DNA from: Jidongwangia harbinensis
GTDB taxonomy: Bacteria; Actinomycetota; Actinomycetes; Mycobacteriales; Micromonosporaceae
DNA length: 64,000 nt
Reading direction: 5' to 3'
NCBI RefSeq assembly: GCF_020216025.1
Contig: NZ_JAIWNC010000025.1
Coordinates: 1-64,000 of the forward strand
The notes below the pieces were generated by a model. The model did not search any database and was not told the origin of the DNA. It saw only the letters and a list, made by a program, of their open reading frames with translations. Position numbers and translations under genes: made by a program. Below are positions 8,375 to 16,928 of the stretch, in pieces (position 1 is the first letter of the stretch; each line of letters begins with the position of its first letter).

Positions 8375-8707
8375 ATGGCACGCTTCGCGGCGAAGACGTC
8401 AGCCGACCGCGACACGGCGGTGGTGACACTCGTCGGCGACTGCGACCTCTCCGGCCGGGACGAGCTCACCATGGCGCTGCTGGGCGCGGTCGAGCAGGCG
8501 AACGTCGTGGTCGTCGACATGGCGGCACTGACCTTCCTGGACTCCAGCGGCGTGCACGGCCTGGTCACCGCCCATCACGCGGCGGTGCGCGCCGGCCGGC
8601 GGCTGCACGTCGTCAACGCGGTCGGCACGGTCGCCCGGGTCCTGGATCTCACCGGGGTCGGCGAGCTGCTGGGCGCCCCGGACCACGGAGGGGACCACCG
8701 TGGGTAG
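8375..8707 (+). CDS. STAS-domain anti-sigma factor antagonist
   Basis: A 110-residue single STAS domain of the SpoIIAA/RsbV class. Such proteins bind an anti-sigma kinase when unphosphorylated and so release the sigma factor. The phosphorylation site is the Ser pair in FLDSSGVHGL (residues 57-58). I chose ATG 8375 because the family usually starts with a beta strand right after a short tail; a GTG at 8309 would add 22 unrelated residues. The last codons overlap the start of the following HATPase gene (GTG 8700), so the antagonist and its likely kinase are co-translated. Two SpoIIE phosphatase genes that could reactivate it lie next door on the opposite strand. Confidence 0.85.
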   Translation: MARFAAKTSADRDTAVVTLVGDCDLSGRDELTMALLGAVEQANVVVVDMAALTFLDSSGVHGLVTAHHAAVRAGRRLHVVNAVGTVARVLDLTGVGELLGAPDHGGDHRG

Positions 8708-9104
8708 CCCGCCGGAACCCGCACCGACCGTCGCCGGCCCGGACGCGATGTCGTACACCGAGCCGGACGATCTGCGGACGCTGCGCGGGTTCGTGGCGGC
8801 GCGTGCGTCGGCGCTGGGCCTGCCGGAGGAGCGGGCCGACCTGCTCACCCTGGCGGTCACCGAACTGGCGACCAACACGTTGCAGCACACCACCGGCGGT
8901 GGCCACGTGCGGGTGTGGTCCGAGGACAGCCAGCTCATCTGCGACGTCGTCGACGGCGGGCCGATGCGGGACTTCGGCCGGCACATGCCCGCCTCCGATG
9001 CGCTGCGCGGCCGGGGGCTGGCCATCGTCGAGCAGGTCTGCGACGAGGTCGCCGCGTTCGCCGTTCCGGAGGGCACGCTGGTGCGGATCCGGCTGCACCT
9101 CTGA
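8700..9104 (+). CDS. Anti-sigma-type serine kinase (HATPase_c, RsbW-like)
   Basis: A 134-residue GHKL ATPase. The N box (ELATNTLQHT, with Glu55 and Asn59), the G1-like DVVDGGPMRDFG and the G2-like RGRGLAIVEQV are all visible. In this family the protein phosphorylates its STAS partner and, when free, binds a sigma factor or another target. It overlaps the upstream STAS gene by eight bases, the classic arrangement of a partner-switching pair. No sigma factor gene is in the window, so the downstream target is unknown. The stop codon lies inside a 20-bp direct duplication. Confidence 0.85.
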   Translation: MGSPPEPAPTVAGPDAMSYTEPDDLRTLRGFVAARASALGLPEERADLLTLAVTELATNTLQHTTGGGHVRVWSEDSQLICDVVDGGPMRDFGRHMPASDALRGRGLAIVEQVCDEVAAFAVPEGTLVRIRLHL

Positions 9105-9128
9105 CCGGCGGACTGCACCTCTGACCGG
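9093..9128. repeat. 20-bp duplication spanning the stop codon of the anti-sigma kinase gene
   Basis: CTGCACCTCTGACCGG occurs at 9093-9108 and again at 9113-9128, period 20. The first copy contains the real stop TGA (9102-9104); the second carries another TGA (9122-9124) in a different frame. The copy ends four bases before the convergent phosphatase gene stop. Confidence 0.85.
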
Positions 9129-9131
9129 TGG

Positions 9132-10652
9132 TCAGGGCAGCACGCGGACCGCCAGCAGGCAGGTGTCGTCGTCCGGGCTGGGCGTGTCCAACGAGTCCCG
9201 CAGCCGCGTCAGGGTCTGCTCGCCGGAGTCCGCGGACGCCGACGACAACGTGGCCATCACCCGGTCCAGCAGGTCGGCGGGACCGCTCGGCAGCCGCTCC
9301 ACCAGCCCGTCGGTGTAGAAGAGCACCAGGTCCCCGGTGCCGAGCGACGCGACGACCACCGGGTACGCCGCCTCGGCGTCCGCACCCAGCAGCAGGCCCA
9401 CCGGCCGGTCCAGCTCGGCGCTGCGGCCGGCCCGGCCCAGCAGGGGCGGCATGTGGCCGGCCCGCGCCCAGGACAGCGACCGGGCGGCCGGGTCGTACAG
9501 CGCCACCACCGCGGTGCCGGTGATCGCCAGTTGCACGCAGAGCCGGTTCATGTGCCGGATCAGCGTGCCGGGGTCCCGGATCCCGATGGACAGCCACCCG
9601 ATCAGCGAGAACCGCAGGTGCGCCATCCCGCTGGCCGCCTCCAGGCCGTGCCCGGCGACGTCGCCGACCGCCAGGACGACCTGGCCGTCGGGCAGCGTGT
9701 CGGCGTGGTACCAGTCCCCGCCGACCTTCACGGCACTCGCGGCCGGCGTGTAGCTGACCATCGCCTCCAGCCCGGCCAGGCGGAACGGCTCCCGCGGCAC
9801 CGGCTGGATCAGGTTCTGCAGCTGCCCGGCCAGCCGGTGCTCGGCCAGCGCGGTCATCGTCCGGGTACGCAGCTGTTCGCTGAGCCGCTCGATGGCGGTG
9901 CGGGACTCCTCGCGCGCCGTGACGTCCTGCACCACGGCGTAGATCTTCACCGGTGCGCCGTCGCCGTCCCGGGCCACGTCGGACAGGATCCGCAGGTGCT
10001 TCACCGACCCGCCGATGTGGAACCGGACCGTCACGTCCGATTTCGCCCCGCTGTCCAGCGTCTGCCAGGCGGTCTCGGCGATCCCGCGGTCCTCGGCGAG
10101 CACGGCCGCGCCCTGTTCGGCCCGCGGCATCGGGCCCAGCGACGGATCGCGCTCGAAGATCCGGTACATCCCGGGCGACCACTCGCTGGCGCCGGTGGTC
10201 AGGTCGTACTCGGTCCAGGCCAGGCTGGCCAGCAACTCGGTGTTCTCCTGGCGGCGCTGGTACTCGTCGACCCGTTGCCACCAGACCAGCAGGCCGCCGA
10301 GCACCCGGTGCACGCTGACGTCGAACTGGGACTCGGCCACCACGCCGGAACGCTTCTCCTCGTACCGGAAGTCGGGCATCCGGCCGGGCTCGCCGCCGGC
10401 CATCACCCGCTGGTACATCTGCCACAGCGGGCCGCCGACCATGCTGGGGTACAACTCGCTGAGCCGGCTGTTCACCCGGCGGGTGCCGCGGCCGTGGATG
10501 TCGTACGCCTCGCCGCTGGCCGCCGCGATCCGGAAGTCGACGATCTCACCGTCCACGCCGTGCACCGGCAGCAGCCACGAACAGCCGGCCGGGATCGCCG
10601 CCAGTACCTGCCGGACCGTCGCCGTCGTCGACGTCTCCTCCAGCGGCGCCAT
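9132..10652 (-). CDS. PAS-domain SpoIIE-type serine phosphatase
   Basis: A 506-residue cytoplasmic protein. Residues about 15-130 and 140-265 look like PAS-type sensor domains (the second ends with KIYAVVQDVTAREE, typical of a PAC motif). Residues about 295-505 are a PP2C/SpoIIE phosphatase with metal-binding motifs GGDWYHA and GDVAGHG, and the late DDDTCLLAV. Such enzymes dephosphorylate STAS antagonists in response to a signal. It converges on the RsbV/RsbW-like pair and is 9 bp from a second phosphatase on the same strand, so it is a plausible input for that switch. Confidence 0.87.
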   Translation of the reverse strand: MAPLEETSTTATVRQVLAAIPAGCSWLLPVHGVDGEIVDFRIAAASGEAYDIHGRGTRRVNSRLSELYPSMVGGPLWQMYQRVMAGGEPGRMPDFRYEEKRSGVVAESQFDVSVHRVLGGLLVWWQRVDEYQRRQENTELLASLAWTEYDLTTGASEWSPGMYRIFERDPSLGPMPRAEQGAAVLAEDRGIAETAWQTLDSGAKSDVTVRFHIGGSVKHLRILSDVARDGDGAPVKIYAVVQDVTAREESRTAIERLSEQLRTRTMTALAEHRLAGQLQNLIQPVPREPFRLAGLEAMVSYTPAASAVKVGGDWYHADTLPDGQVVLAVGDVAGHGLEAASGMAHLRFSLIGWLSIGIRDPGTLIRHMNRLCVQLAITGTAVVALYDPAARSLSWARAGHMPPLLGRAGRSAELDRPVGLLLGADAEAAYPVVVASLGTGDLVLFYTDGLVERLPSGPADLLDRVMATLSSASADSGEQTLTRLRDSLDTPSPDDDTCLLAVRVLP

Positions 10653-10661
10653 GCCCGGAGC

Positions 10662-13085
10662 CTACCGGGGTGACGGCCGGCCGGGCGGCGCGGGCACCGG
10701 CAGCTCGAACCAGACCGTCTTGCCGCCGCCGGGCCGCGGCGCGGTCCCCCAGCCGGCCGACAGCCGCTCGACGATCCGCAGGCCGCGGTACCGCTCGCTG
10801 GTGTCGTCGGCGGGCCGCAGGTCCGGCTGCCGGTTGCTCTCGTCGTGGACGTCGACGCGGAGACGCTCGCCGAGCGCGATCCGGACCACCACGTCGCCGG
10901 ACGTGTGCTGCACCGCGTTCGCGACGAGCTCGTCCAGCAGCAGGCAGGCGTCCGCGCGGAGCGGTTCCTGGTGCCAGGCGGTGAGGACGTCGGCGGCGAA
11001 GCGACGGGCCGCGGACGCGCTGACCGCGTCGCCGTGGAAGCGGCGCCGGGCGGTGCGCGGGCCGGCCGGCAGCTCCGCGTCCACGGTGATCGCGAGCAGC
11101 GCCGCGTCGTCGCCGCGCGGACTGGGCCCGACACCGGCCCGCAGGATGTGCTCCACCATCGCCCGCGGCTCGTCGGTCGGCGCGGTGCGCACCGCGGTGC
11201 ACAGGTCGGCCAGGCCCTGGTCGAGCGGGCAGCGGCGGTCCTCCACCAGGCCGTCGGTGTACAGCACGAGCGTGCTGCCGGTGGGCAGCAGGACGGTGGT
11301 GTCGGCGAAACGGGCGTCCCGGAGTCCGAGCGGCGGCCCGACGCGCAGATCGAGCAGCCCGGCCCGCCCGCCGGCCCGCAGCACGGGCGGCGGATGCCCG
11401 GCCAGGACCGCGGTCGCGGTGCCCTCGGCCAGATGCAGTTCCAGATAGCAGCAGGTGGCCATGGCGTCCGGTTGCAGCCGCAGCAGGAGCCGGTTGGCGC
11501 GGTGCATCACCTGCGACGGGGTGTGCCCGTCCACCGCGTAGGCGCGCAGGGCGTTGCGCAGCTGTCCCATCGTGGCCGCCGCCTGCGGGCTGTGGCCGGC
11601 GACGTCGCCGATCACGATCGCGGCGGTGTCCGGGCCCAGGTGGATGACGTCGTACCAGTCGCCGCCGACGTCCGCGCCGCGGGTCCAGGGCAGATAGCGC
11701 ACCGCGTGCCGGGCACCGGCGAGCTCCGGCAGGACCGCGGGCAGCAGCGCCCGTTGCAGGTCCGCGGCGATCGACAGCTGGGACTGGAACAGCAGCGCCC
11801 GCTGCAGCGCCTGCGCGCCCAGCCGGCTGAACGCCGTCAGGTTGGCCCGCTCGTCGTCGTCGAACTCCCGGGGCTCCCGGTAGCCGATCACCAGCGCGCC
11901 GAGGACCTGCCCGGCGGTGCTCAACGGCAGGAAGGCCCAGGCGGCCCGCCCGCCGCCGGAGACCGCGGTGGCCGGGTCGGGCTGGGCCCGGGCGAAGTCC
12001 TCCGCCGAGGTGAGGTACCGCGGCTCGCCGGTGCGGCTGACCTGGGCCGCGGGGTACGGGTGGGACAGCGGGAGGTCGGCGAGCTGGGCGACCACGTGCT
12101 GCTCGTACCCGGCGTGGTAGCGCAGCACCAACCGGCCCCGCTCCACCAGCAGCACCGCGATGCCGTGCCCGCCGGCCGAGGGACGCACCACGGCGCCCAT
12201 CGCGGCGTACACCTCCTCCGGGGTGCTGGCCGCCACCAGCGCCGCGGTGACCGCCTGCAGCGCCGCGGTGCGCTCCGCGGCGGCGCGGATCTGCTCGGCG
12301 TTGCGGGCGAGCTGCTGCTGTTGCCGGACCTGTTCGGTGATCTCGCGGTAGGAGACCGCGACGAAGTCCTGTTCCACCCGGACGGCCCGGAGTTCCCACA
12401 CCTGTCCCGAGGACGGCGGGGCGATCTGCTGCTGCCACACCTCGCCGCTCTCGGCGACCGCGCGGAGCTGCTCGAACAGGCCCGGCTCCAGGGTGTCCGA
12501 GTCGGCCCGGACGCGGCGCCCGATCAGCTCCTCCGCCGAGCTGCCGGCCAGCTTGGCGCCGATCTGGTTGACGTACACCCGGGTGAAGTCGGCGATCGCG
12601 CCGCCGTCGTCGTGCACCGCGCGCAGCAGCGCGAAGCCGTCGAACGCCGCGTCCAGCGCCTCGTAGAGCCGGGCCCCGCCCTCGGTCTGCGAACCCACGG
12701 TGAGCTTGGTCAGATCGACGAACCGGGCCAGGAACCCGTCGCCGAACGGCACGATCCGGAACTCGAAGTGCCCGGCCACGCTGGCCCGGTCGTAGTACAC
12801 GGTGCGCACCGCCGGGACCCGGTCCTGCACGGCCCGGATGTAGAACGGCAACGTGCCGTCGGTGATCGTGTCCGGCCACAGTTCGCGGTAGGTGCGGCCG
12901 AGAAGTTCGTCGGCCGGCCGGCCGAGGAACCGGACGCCCGCGGAGTTCAGGTAGTCCAGCCGGAAGTCGACGATGCTGCCGTCGGCGGCGCGTATCGCCG
13001 AGGCCAGCGCGCACCCGTGCGGGTCCGCGTCCAGCAGCACCTGCACGTCGTCCGTCGGTGCGGCGCCCGGCCGGTTACCGCTCAC
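10662..13085 (-). CDS. PAS-PAS-GAF-SpoIIE phosphatase fused to an anti-sigma-type HATPase
   Basis: An 807-residue multi-domain switch protein. Order: PAS (about 15-130), PAS (about 145-265), GAF (about 290-440), SpoIIE phosphatase (about 450-660; GGDWYDV and GDVAGHS) and RsbW-like HATPase (about 690-800; ELVANAVQHT, YRGLRIVERL). The molecule holds both a kinase-like and a phosphatase domain, so it could both modify and restore a STAS partner. GTG 13085 is preferred because AGGGGG lies four bases upstream; an ATG 22 codons earlier at 13151 has no such site. The protein is soluble. It is divergent from a response regulator and histidine kinase pair, and is probably co-transcribed with the phosphatase that follows. 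Confidence 0.87.
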   Translation of the reverse strand: MSGNRPGAAPTDDVQVLLDADPHGCALASAIRAADGSIVDFRLDYLNSAGVRFLGRPADELLGRTYRELWPDTITDGTLPFYIRAVQDRVPAVRTVYYDRASVAGHFEFRIVPFGDGFLARFVDLTKLTVGSQTEGGARLYEALDAAFDGFALLRAVHDDGGAIADFTRVYVNQIGAKLAGSSAEELIGRRVRADSDTLEPGLFEQLRAVAESGEVWQQQIAPPSSGQVWELRAVRVEQDFVAVSYREITEQVRQQQQLARNAEQIRAAAERTAALQAVTAALVAASTPEEVYAAMGAVVRPSAGGHGIAVLLVERGRLVLRYHAGYEQHVVAQLADLPLSHPYPAAQVSRTGEPRYLTSAEDFARAQPDPATAVSGGGRAAWAFLPLSTAGQVLGALVIGYREPREFDDDERANLTAFSRLGAQALQRALLFQSQLSIAADLQRALLPAVLPELAGARHAVRYLPWTRGADVGGDWYDVIHLGPDTAAIVIGDVAGHSPQAAATMGQLRNALRAYAVDGHTPSQVMHRANRLLLRLQPDAMATCCYLELHLAEGTATAVLAGHPPPVLRAGGRAGLLDLRVGPPLGLRDARFADTTVLLPTGSTLVLYTDGLVEDRRCPLDQGLADLCTAVRTAPTDEPRAMVEHILRAGVGPSPRGDDAALLAITVDAELPAGPRTARRRFHGDAVSASAARRFAADVLTAWHQEPLRADACLLLDELVANAVQHTSGDVVVRIALGERLRVDVHDESNRQPDLRPADDTSERYRGLRIVERLSAGWGTAPRPGGGKTVWFELPVPAPPGRPSPR

Positions 13086-13242
13086 GACACCCCCTGCAAC
13101 GCCGTCGCGGACAGCGTAACCGGACAACCGGTCCAGGTGGACCGCGCTCACCCCTTGGATGTGGGGCGCGCGCGACGGCCCCGGCCGGCCTGGCGCTCAT
13201 CAGATCCGCCGGGGCGCCGATGGGTGTCATGGAGGTGTCGGA

Positions 13243-13635
13243 ATGGCACGGTTGCTGGTGGTCGACGACGAACGGGACATCCGGGACCTGGTGGTGAAGC
13301 GCCTGGAACGGGACGGGCATCAGGTGCTGGCCGCCGGTGGCGGACCGGAGGCCCTGGTCGTGGTGGCCGAGCACGGCCTGCCGGACGCGGTGATCCTGGA
13401 CATCGACATGCCCGGCATGGACGGCTTCGACGTGCTGGACCGGCTGCGCGAGCTCGGCCCGGACATGCCGGCGCTGTTTCTGACCGTGCTGTGGAGCGCC
13501 GACGTCGCGGGCCGGGCACGTACCGCCCGCGTACCCCTGGTGGCGAAGCCCTTCACCGCGGCCGAACTGGCCGCCGGCGTGCAGCAGTTGCTCGGGCGGG
13601 CCGGCACCGCCGTCGCGCCCAGGACCGATCCATGA
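13243..13635 (+). CDS. Single-domain response regulator (CheY-like)
   Basis: A 130-residue receiver domain with no output domain. The acidic pair (VVDDERD), the phosphate acceptor Asp53 (VILDIDMPGMDG) and the Lys of VAKPFT are present. The conserved Thr of the switch is LFLTVLW. The start ATG 13243 has GGAGG seven bases upstream. The stop overlaps the start of a large histidine kinase (ATGA), so the two form a co-translated pair. As a stand-alone receiver it presumably acts by protein contact or as a phosphorelay step rather than by DNA binding. Confidence 0.9.
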   Translation: MARLLVVDDERDIRDLVVKRLERDGHQVLAAGGGPEALVVVAEHGLPDAVILDIDMPGMDGFDVLDRLRELGPDMPALFLTVLWSADVAGRARTARVPLVAKPFTAAELAAGVQQLLGRAGTAVAPRTDP

Positions 13636-16600
13636 GCCTGCGCACCTCCCTGGTCCGCACCCTCGCGTTCGCCGGGCTCTACCTGCTCGCCACCTATGCC
13701 GGCCGCCTCACCGTCATGGACAGTACGAACCTGAGCCTGGTGTGGCCGGCCGCGGGCATCTCCGCGGTCTGGTTCCTGGCCCAGCGCTCGTCGCGGTGGC
13801 GGGGCGTCGACGCGCTGGCGCTGACCCTGGTGACGGTCGCCGTCAACCTGGCCACCGGGGCGCCCGGGCGGCTCACGGTGTTCTTCGTGGTGGCGAACCT
13901 GGTGCAGGCGTACGTCTTCACGTTCCTCTTCGCCCGGTGGCTGCCGCACCTGTGGGGCGGCGGCGGGGACCGGCCCCTGGCCCGGCTGCACGACCTGTGG
14001 CGGGTGATCGCCGTGGCGTTCGTCAGCACGCTGTGCGGCACGCTGATCGGCCCGACCGGGATCTGGCTGGTCAACGGCGCCTACTCGTGGTCCGCCGCCG
14101 CGGTGTGGCTGACCCGCAACACGGTGAGCGTGCTGCTGATCGGCGTCGCCGGCATCCGCCTCGGATACGTGGTGTACACCCATCTGAGCCGCCGGGGCGA
14201 CGGCGCCCGGGTCCCGCTCCGGGCCCGCTGGGCCGCGCTGCCCGGCCGGACCCGCGCCGAGTACGTCGCCGTCACGGCGCTGTCCGCGGCGTCGTACCTG
14301 GCCGTGTTCGGCCTCGACCACAACCTGCCGCTCGCGTTCACGGTCATCGCCATGACCGTGTGGGCCGCCCTGCGGCTGCACACCGGCTTCGTGATCGTGC
14401 ACGACGTCGCGTTCGGCTCGGCCGCCGTGCTGTTCACCCTGCACGGCGACGGCGTCTTCGCGCACATCGCGTCGCATCCCGCCCGGGCCCTGGTGGCCCA
14501 GGTGTTCGTCGGCATGATCACGGTGATCGGGCTGGTGCTCGCGCTGAGCCGGGACGAACGGGTGGCCCTCGCCGAGGAGCGCGCCTCGCTGATCGAGGGG
14601 CTCCGCGAGGCCCAGCAGGCCGCCACCCGGCAGGCCACCCTGCTCGGCACGATCGTCGACTCGATGGCCGAGGGGCTCACCGTCGTCGACGATCAGGGCC
14701 GCTTCCTGCTGCGCAACCCCGCCGTCCGGGACCTGCTCGGTGGCGTGGTCAGCACGTCCGGCAGCTTCGCCCAGCCGGGCTTCTACGGGCTGTTCCACCC
14801 GGACGGGTCCCCGCTGGCGCCGGAGGAGATGCCGTACCGCCGCGCCCTCGCCGGCCGGGACGTGCACGGCATGGACATCTTCGTCCGCAACCCGGGCGTG
14901 CCCGACGGACGGGTCCTGAGCGTCAGCTCCACCGCCCTCACCGACGACCTGGACACCCGGTACGCGGTCACGGTCTTCCACGACGTCACCGCGGAACGGC
15001 GGCACCGCGACGAACTCGCCTCGTTCGCCGGCGTCGTCGCCCACGACCTGCTCAACCCGCTCGCCACCATCGAGGGCTGGACCGAGGCGCTCACCGAGGT
15101 CTTCGCGGAGACGCCCGGGCATCCGGCCGCGGAGGAGGCGGCGGACGCCGTGGTCCGGATCAAGCGGTCCGCGATCCGGATGCGCAACCTGATCAACGAC
15201 CTGCTCGGGTACACCACCGCCCGGGACGCGGAGATCGCCCCCGCCGAGGTGGACCTCGGTGAGGTGGTCGCCGACATCGTTGCCGCCCGCGTCGACCAGG
15301 CACAGAGCCACGGCATCCCGGCACCGGAGTTCCACGTCGGGGAGCTGCACACCGTGTACGCCGACCCGGTGCTGGTGCGCCAGCTGCTCGACAACCTCGT
15401 CAGCAACGCGATCAAGTACACCGCCCCCGGGGTCACCTCCGCCATCAGCATCACCAGCGACACCAGCGACGGCGGCGACGGCGGCGACGGCGAGGACGGC
15501 GGCGGCGTGGTCACGGTGACCGTCACCGACAACGGCATCGGCATCCCGGCCGGGCAGCACCACAACATCTTCGACAACTTCCACCGCGCCCACCGCTCCG
15601 CCGGCTACACCGGCACCGGCCTCGGCCTGGGCATCTGCAAACGGATCGTGGAACGGCACGGCGGCACCATCCGGGCTGACGACAACCCCGACGGCCCGGG
15701 CTCCCGGTTCGTCTTCACGCTTCCGGCCGACGCACCGGCCGCGGCCGAAGCGGCCACCCCGGAGCGCGAGCACCCGCCCGGCGTACCGGACGCGGGCGGC
15801 CCGGACCGGCCGGTCGAGGACGTCCCGGCGCCGGAGCCGCCGGAGGCCGGGCTGCCCGCGCCGGCTCCGGGCGCCGGCTTCGACCACGCCGCCCGCCTGG
15901 TGCTGGACTACCTGCACGACCAGCTGCCGCTGGCGTTCTGGGCGGTCACCCGGGTGGCGAACGGCCGGCAGACCTACCTCTACCTGGACGCGGACAACGG
16001 GTACGGCCTGCGGCAGGGCGAGAGCCACCCGTGGGAGGACAGCTTCTGCGTGCACATGGCCGCCGGGCACGCCCCCGCGGTCGCCCTGGACGCCCAGGCG
16101 GTCCCGGCGTACGCCCAGTCCCGGGTGAACGAGAACCTCGACATCGGTACGTACGCCGGCGCGGTCATCAACGATCCGGACGGCGCCCTGTTCGGGGCGA
16201 TCTGCGGTCTGGACCCGCACGCGCGTCCCGGCGATCCGCGGATGGCCGCCGCCGAGCCCCTGCTCGCCCTGCTCGGCCGCCTGCTCACCGCGGTGCTGGC
16301 CATCGAGCGGAGCCGGGACCGCGCCGCGAAGGCGTTGCTGCTGGAGGAACTGAGCACCGAATCGGACCGGGACACCGGCCTGCCGAACCGGCGGGCCTGG
16401 CACCGGCTGATCGCCCATGCCCAGGCCCGCTACGCGCGCCTCGCCGACCCCACCGTGATCGCCGTGCTGCGCCTCGACGAACTGTGGGCCTTCGACGACG
16501 ACGGCCGGGCGGCCTACGTGCGGGACACCGCCACCGCGGTACGGCGCGCCGTCCGGGACGGCGACATCATCGCCCGGATCGACGAGGACGAACTGGGGTT

Positions 16601-16793
16601 GCTGCTTCCGGACTGCAACGAGGCCGACGCCGAGACCGTCATCGCCCGCATCCACACCGAGCTGCGGTTCGCCGGCACCGCCGCGTCGGTGGGATGGACC
16701 GCCGTCACGCCGGACCGCGGCCTTCCCGCCCTGGTCGCGGACGCCGAGAACCGGCGGGAACCGTCCGCGCCGGTGCCCCACCGGCCGGAGTGA
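13632..16793 (+). CDS. MASE1-PAS histidine kinase with C-terminal GAF and degenerate GGDEF domains
   Basis: A 1053-residue membrane sensor. Residues 1-310 are a MASE1-like region with about eight membrane segments. A PAS domain (about 330-455) precedes a HisKA domain with His471 in AGVVAHDLLNPL. The HATPase has all boxes (NLVSNAIKYT, DNGIGIP, GTGLGLGICKR). After a Pro/Ala linker (about 700-755) a GAF-like domain follows (about 760-890), then a region with diguanylate-cyclase shape (DRDTGLPNRRAWHRL). The signature GGDEF is replaced by DEDEL (984-988), so cyclase activity is unlikely. It is translationally coupled to the upstream receiver. A kinase with a tail made of GAF plus inactive GGDEF is unusual; the tail may bind a nucleotide or act in dimer contacts. 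Confidence 0.88.
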   Translation: MSLRTSLVRTLAFAGLYLLATYAGRLTVMDSTNLSLVWPAAGISAVWFLAQRSSRWRGVDALALTLVTVAVNLATGAPGRLTVFFVVANLVQAYVFTFLFARWLPHLWGGGGDRPLARLHDLWRVIAVAFVSTLCGTLIGPTGIWLVNGAYSWSAAAVWLTRNTVSVLLIGVAGIRLGYVVYTHLSRRGDGARVPLRARWAALPGRTRAEYVAVTALSAASYLAVFGLDHNLPLAFTVIAMTVWAALRLHTGFVIVHDVAFGSAAVLFTLHGDGVFAHIASHPARALVAQVFVGMITVIGLVLALSRDERVALAEERASLIEGLREAQQAATRQATLLGTIVDSMAEGLTVVDDQGRFLLRNPAVRDLLGGVVSTSGSFAQPGFYGLFHPDGSPLAPEEMPYRRALAGRDVHGMDIFVRNPGVPDGRVLSVSSTALTDDLDTRYAVTVFHDVTAERRHRDELASFAGVVAHDLLNPLATIEGWTEALTEVFAETPGHPAAEEAADAVVRIKRSAIRMRNLINDLLGYTTARDAEIAPAEVDLGEVVADIVAARVDQAQSHGIPAPEFHVGELHTVYADPVLVRQLLDNLVSNAIKYTAPGVTSAISITSDTSDGGDGGDGEDGGGVVTVTVTDNGIGIPAGQHHNIFDNFHRAHRSAGYTGTGLGLGICKRIVERHGGTIRADDNPDGPGSRFVFTLPADAPAAAEAATPEREHPPGVPDAGGPDRPVEDVPAPEPPEAGLPAPAPGAGFDHAARLVLDYLHDQLPLAFWAVTRVANGRQTYLYLDADNGYGLRQGESHPWEDSFCVHMAAGHAPAVALDAQAVPAYAQSRVNENLDIGTYAGAVINDPDGALFGAICGLDPHARPGDPRMAAAEPLLALLGRLLTAVLAIERSRDRAAKALLLEELSTESDRDTGLPNRRAWHRLIAHAQARYARLADPTVIAVLRLDELWAFDDDGRAAYVRDTATAVRRAVRDGDIIARIDEDELGLLLPDCNEADAETVIARIHTELRFAGTAASVGWTAVTPDRGLPALVADAENRREPSAPVPHRPE

Positions 16794-16928
16794 CGACCCC
16801 CGGTCAGGTGCTTCACCAGGGACTCACCGCCGCCGGCCCGGATGCCGATCTCGGCGCGGCGTTTGCCGCCCGGACACGCGGGTAGCCGATGAGAGCAGTT
16901 TTACTCTTACCTGGAGGAACCCGCTCAT

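Noticed and set aside
13320..16781. A 1153-codon frame antisense to the histidine kinase
   Set aside because: Composition is Gly/Arg/Val-rich with no domain, and the plus strand holds clear kinase motifs.
10845..16793. A 1982-codon open frame on the plus strand running from inside the phosphatase gene through the response regulator and kinase region
   Set aside because: Its first 800 codons are antisense to a well-supported SpoIIE phosphatase; only the part from 13632 is a real gene in that frame. Long antisense frames are normal at this GC content.
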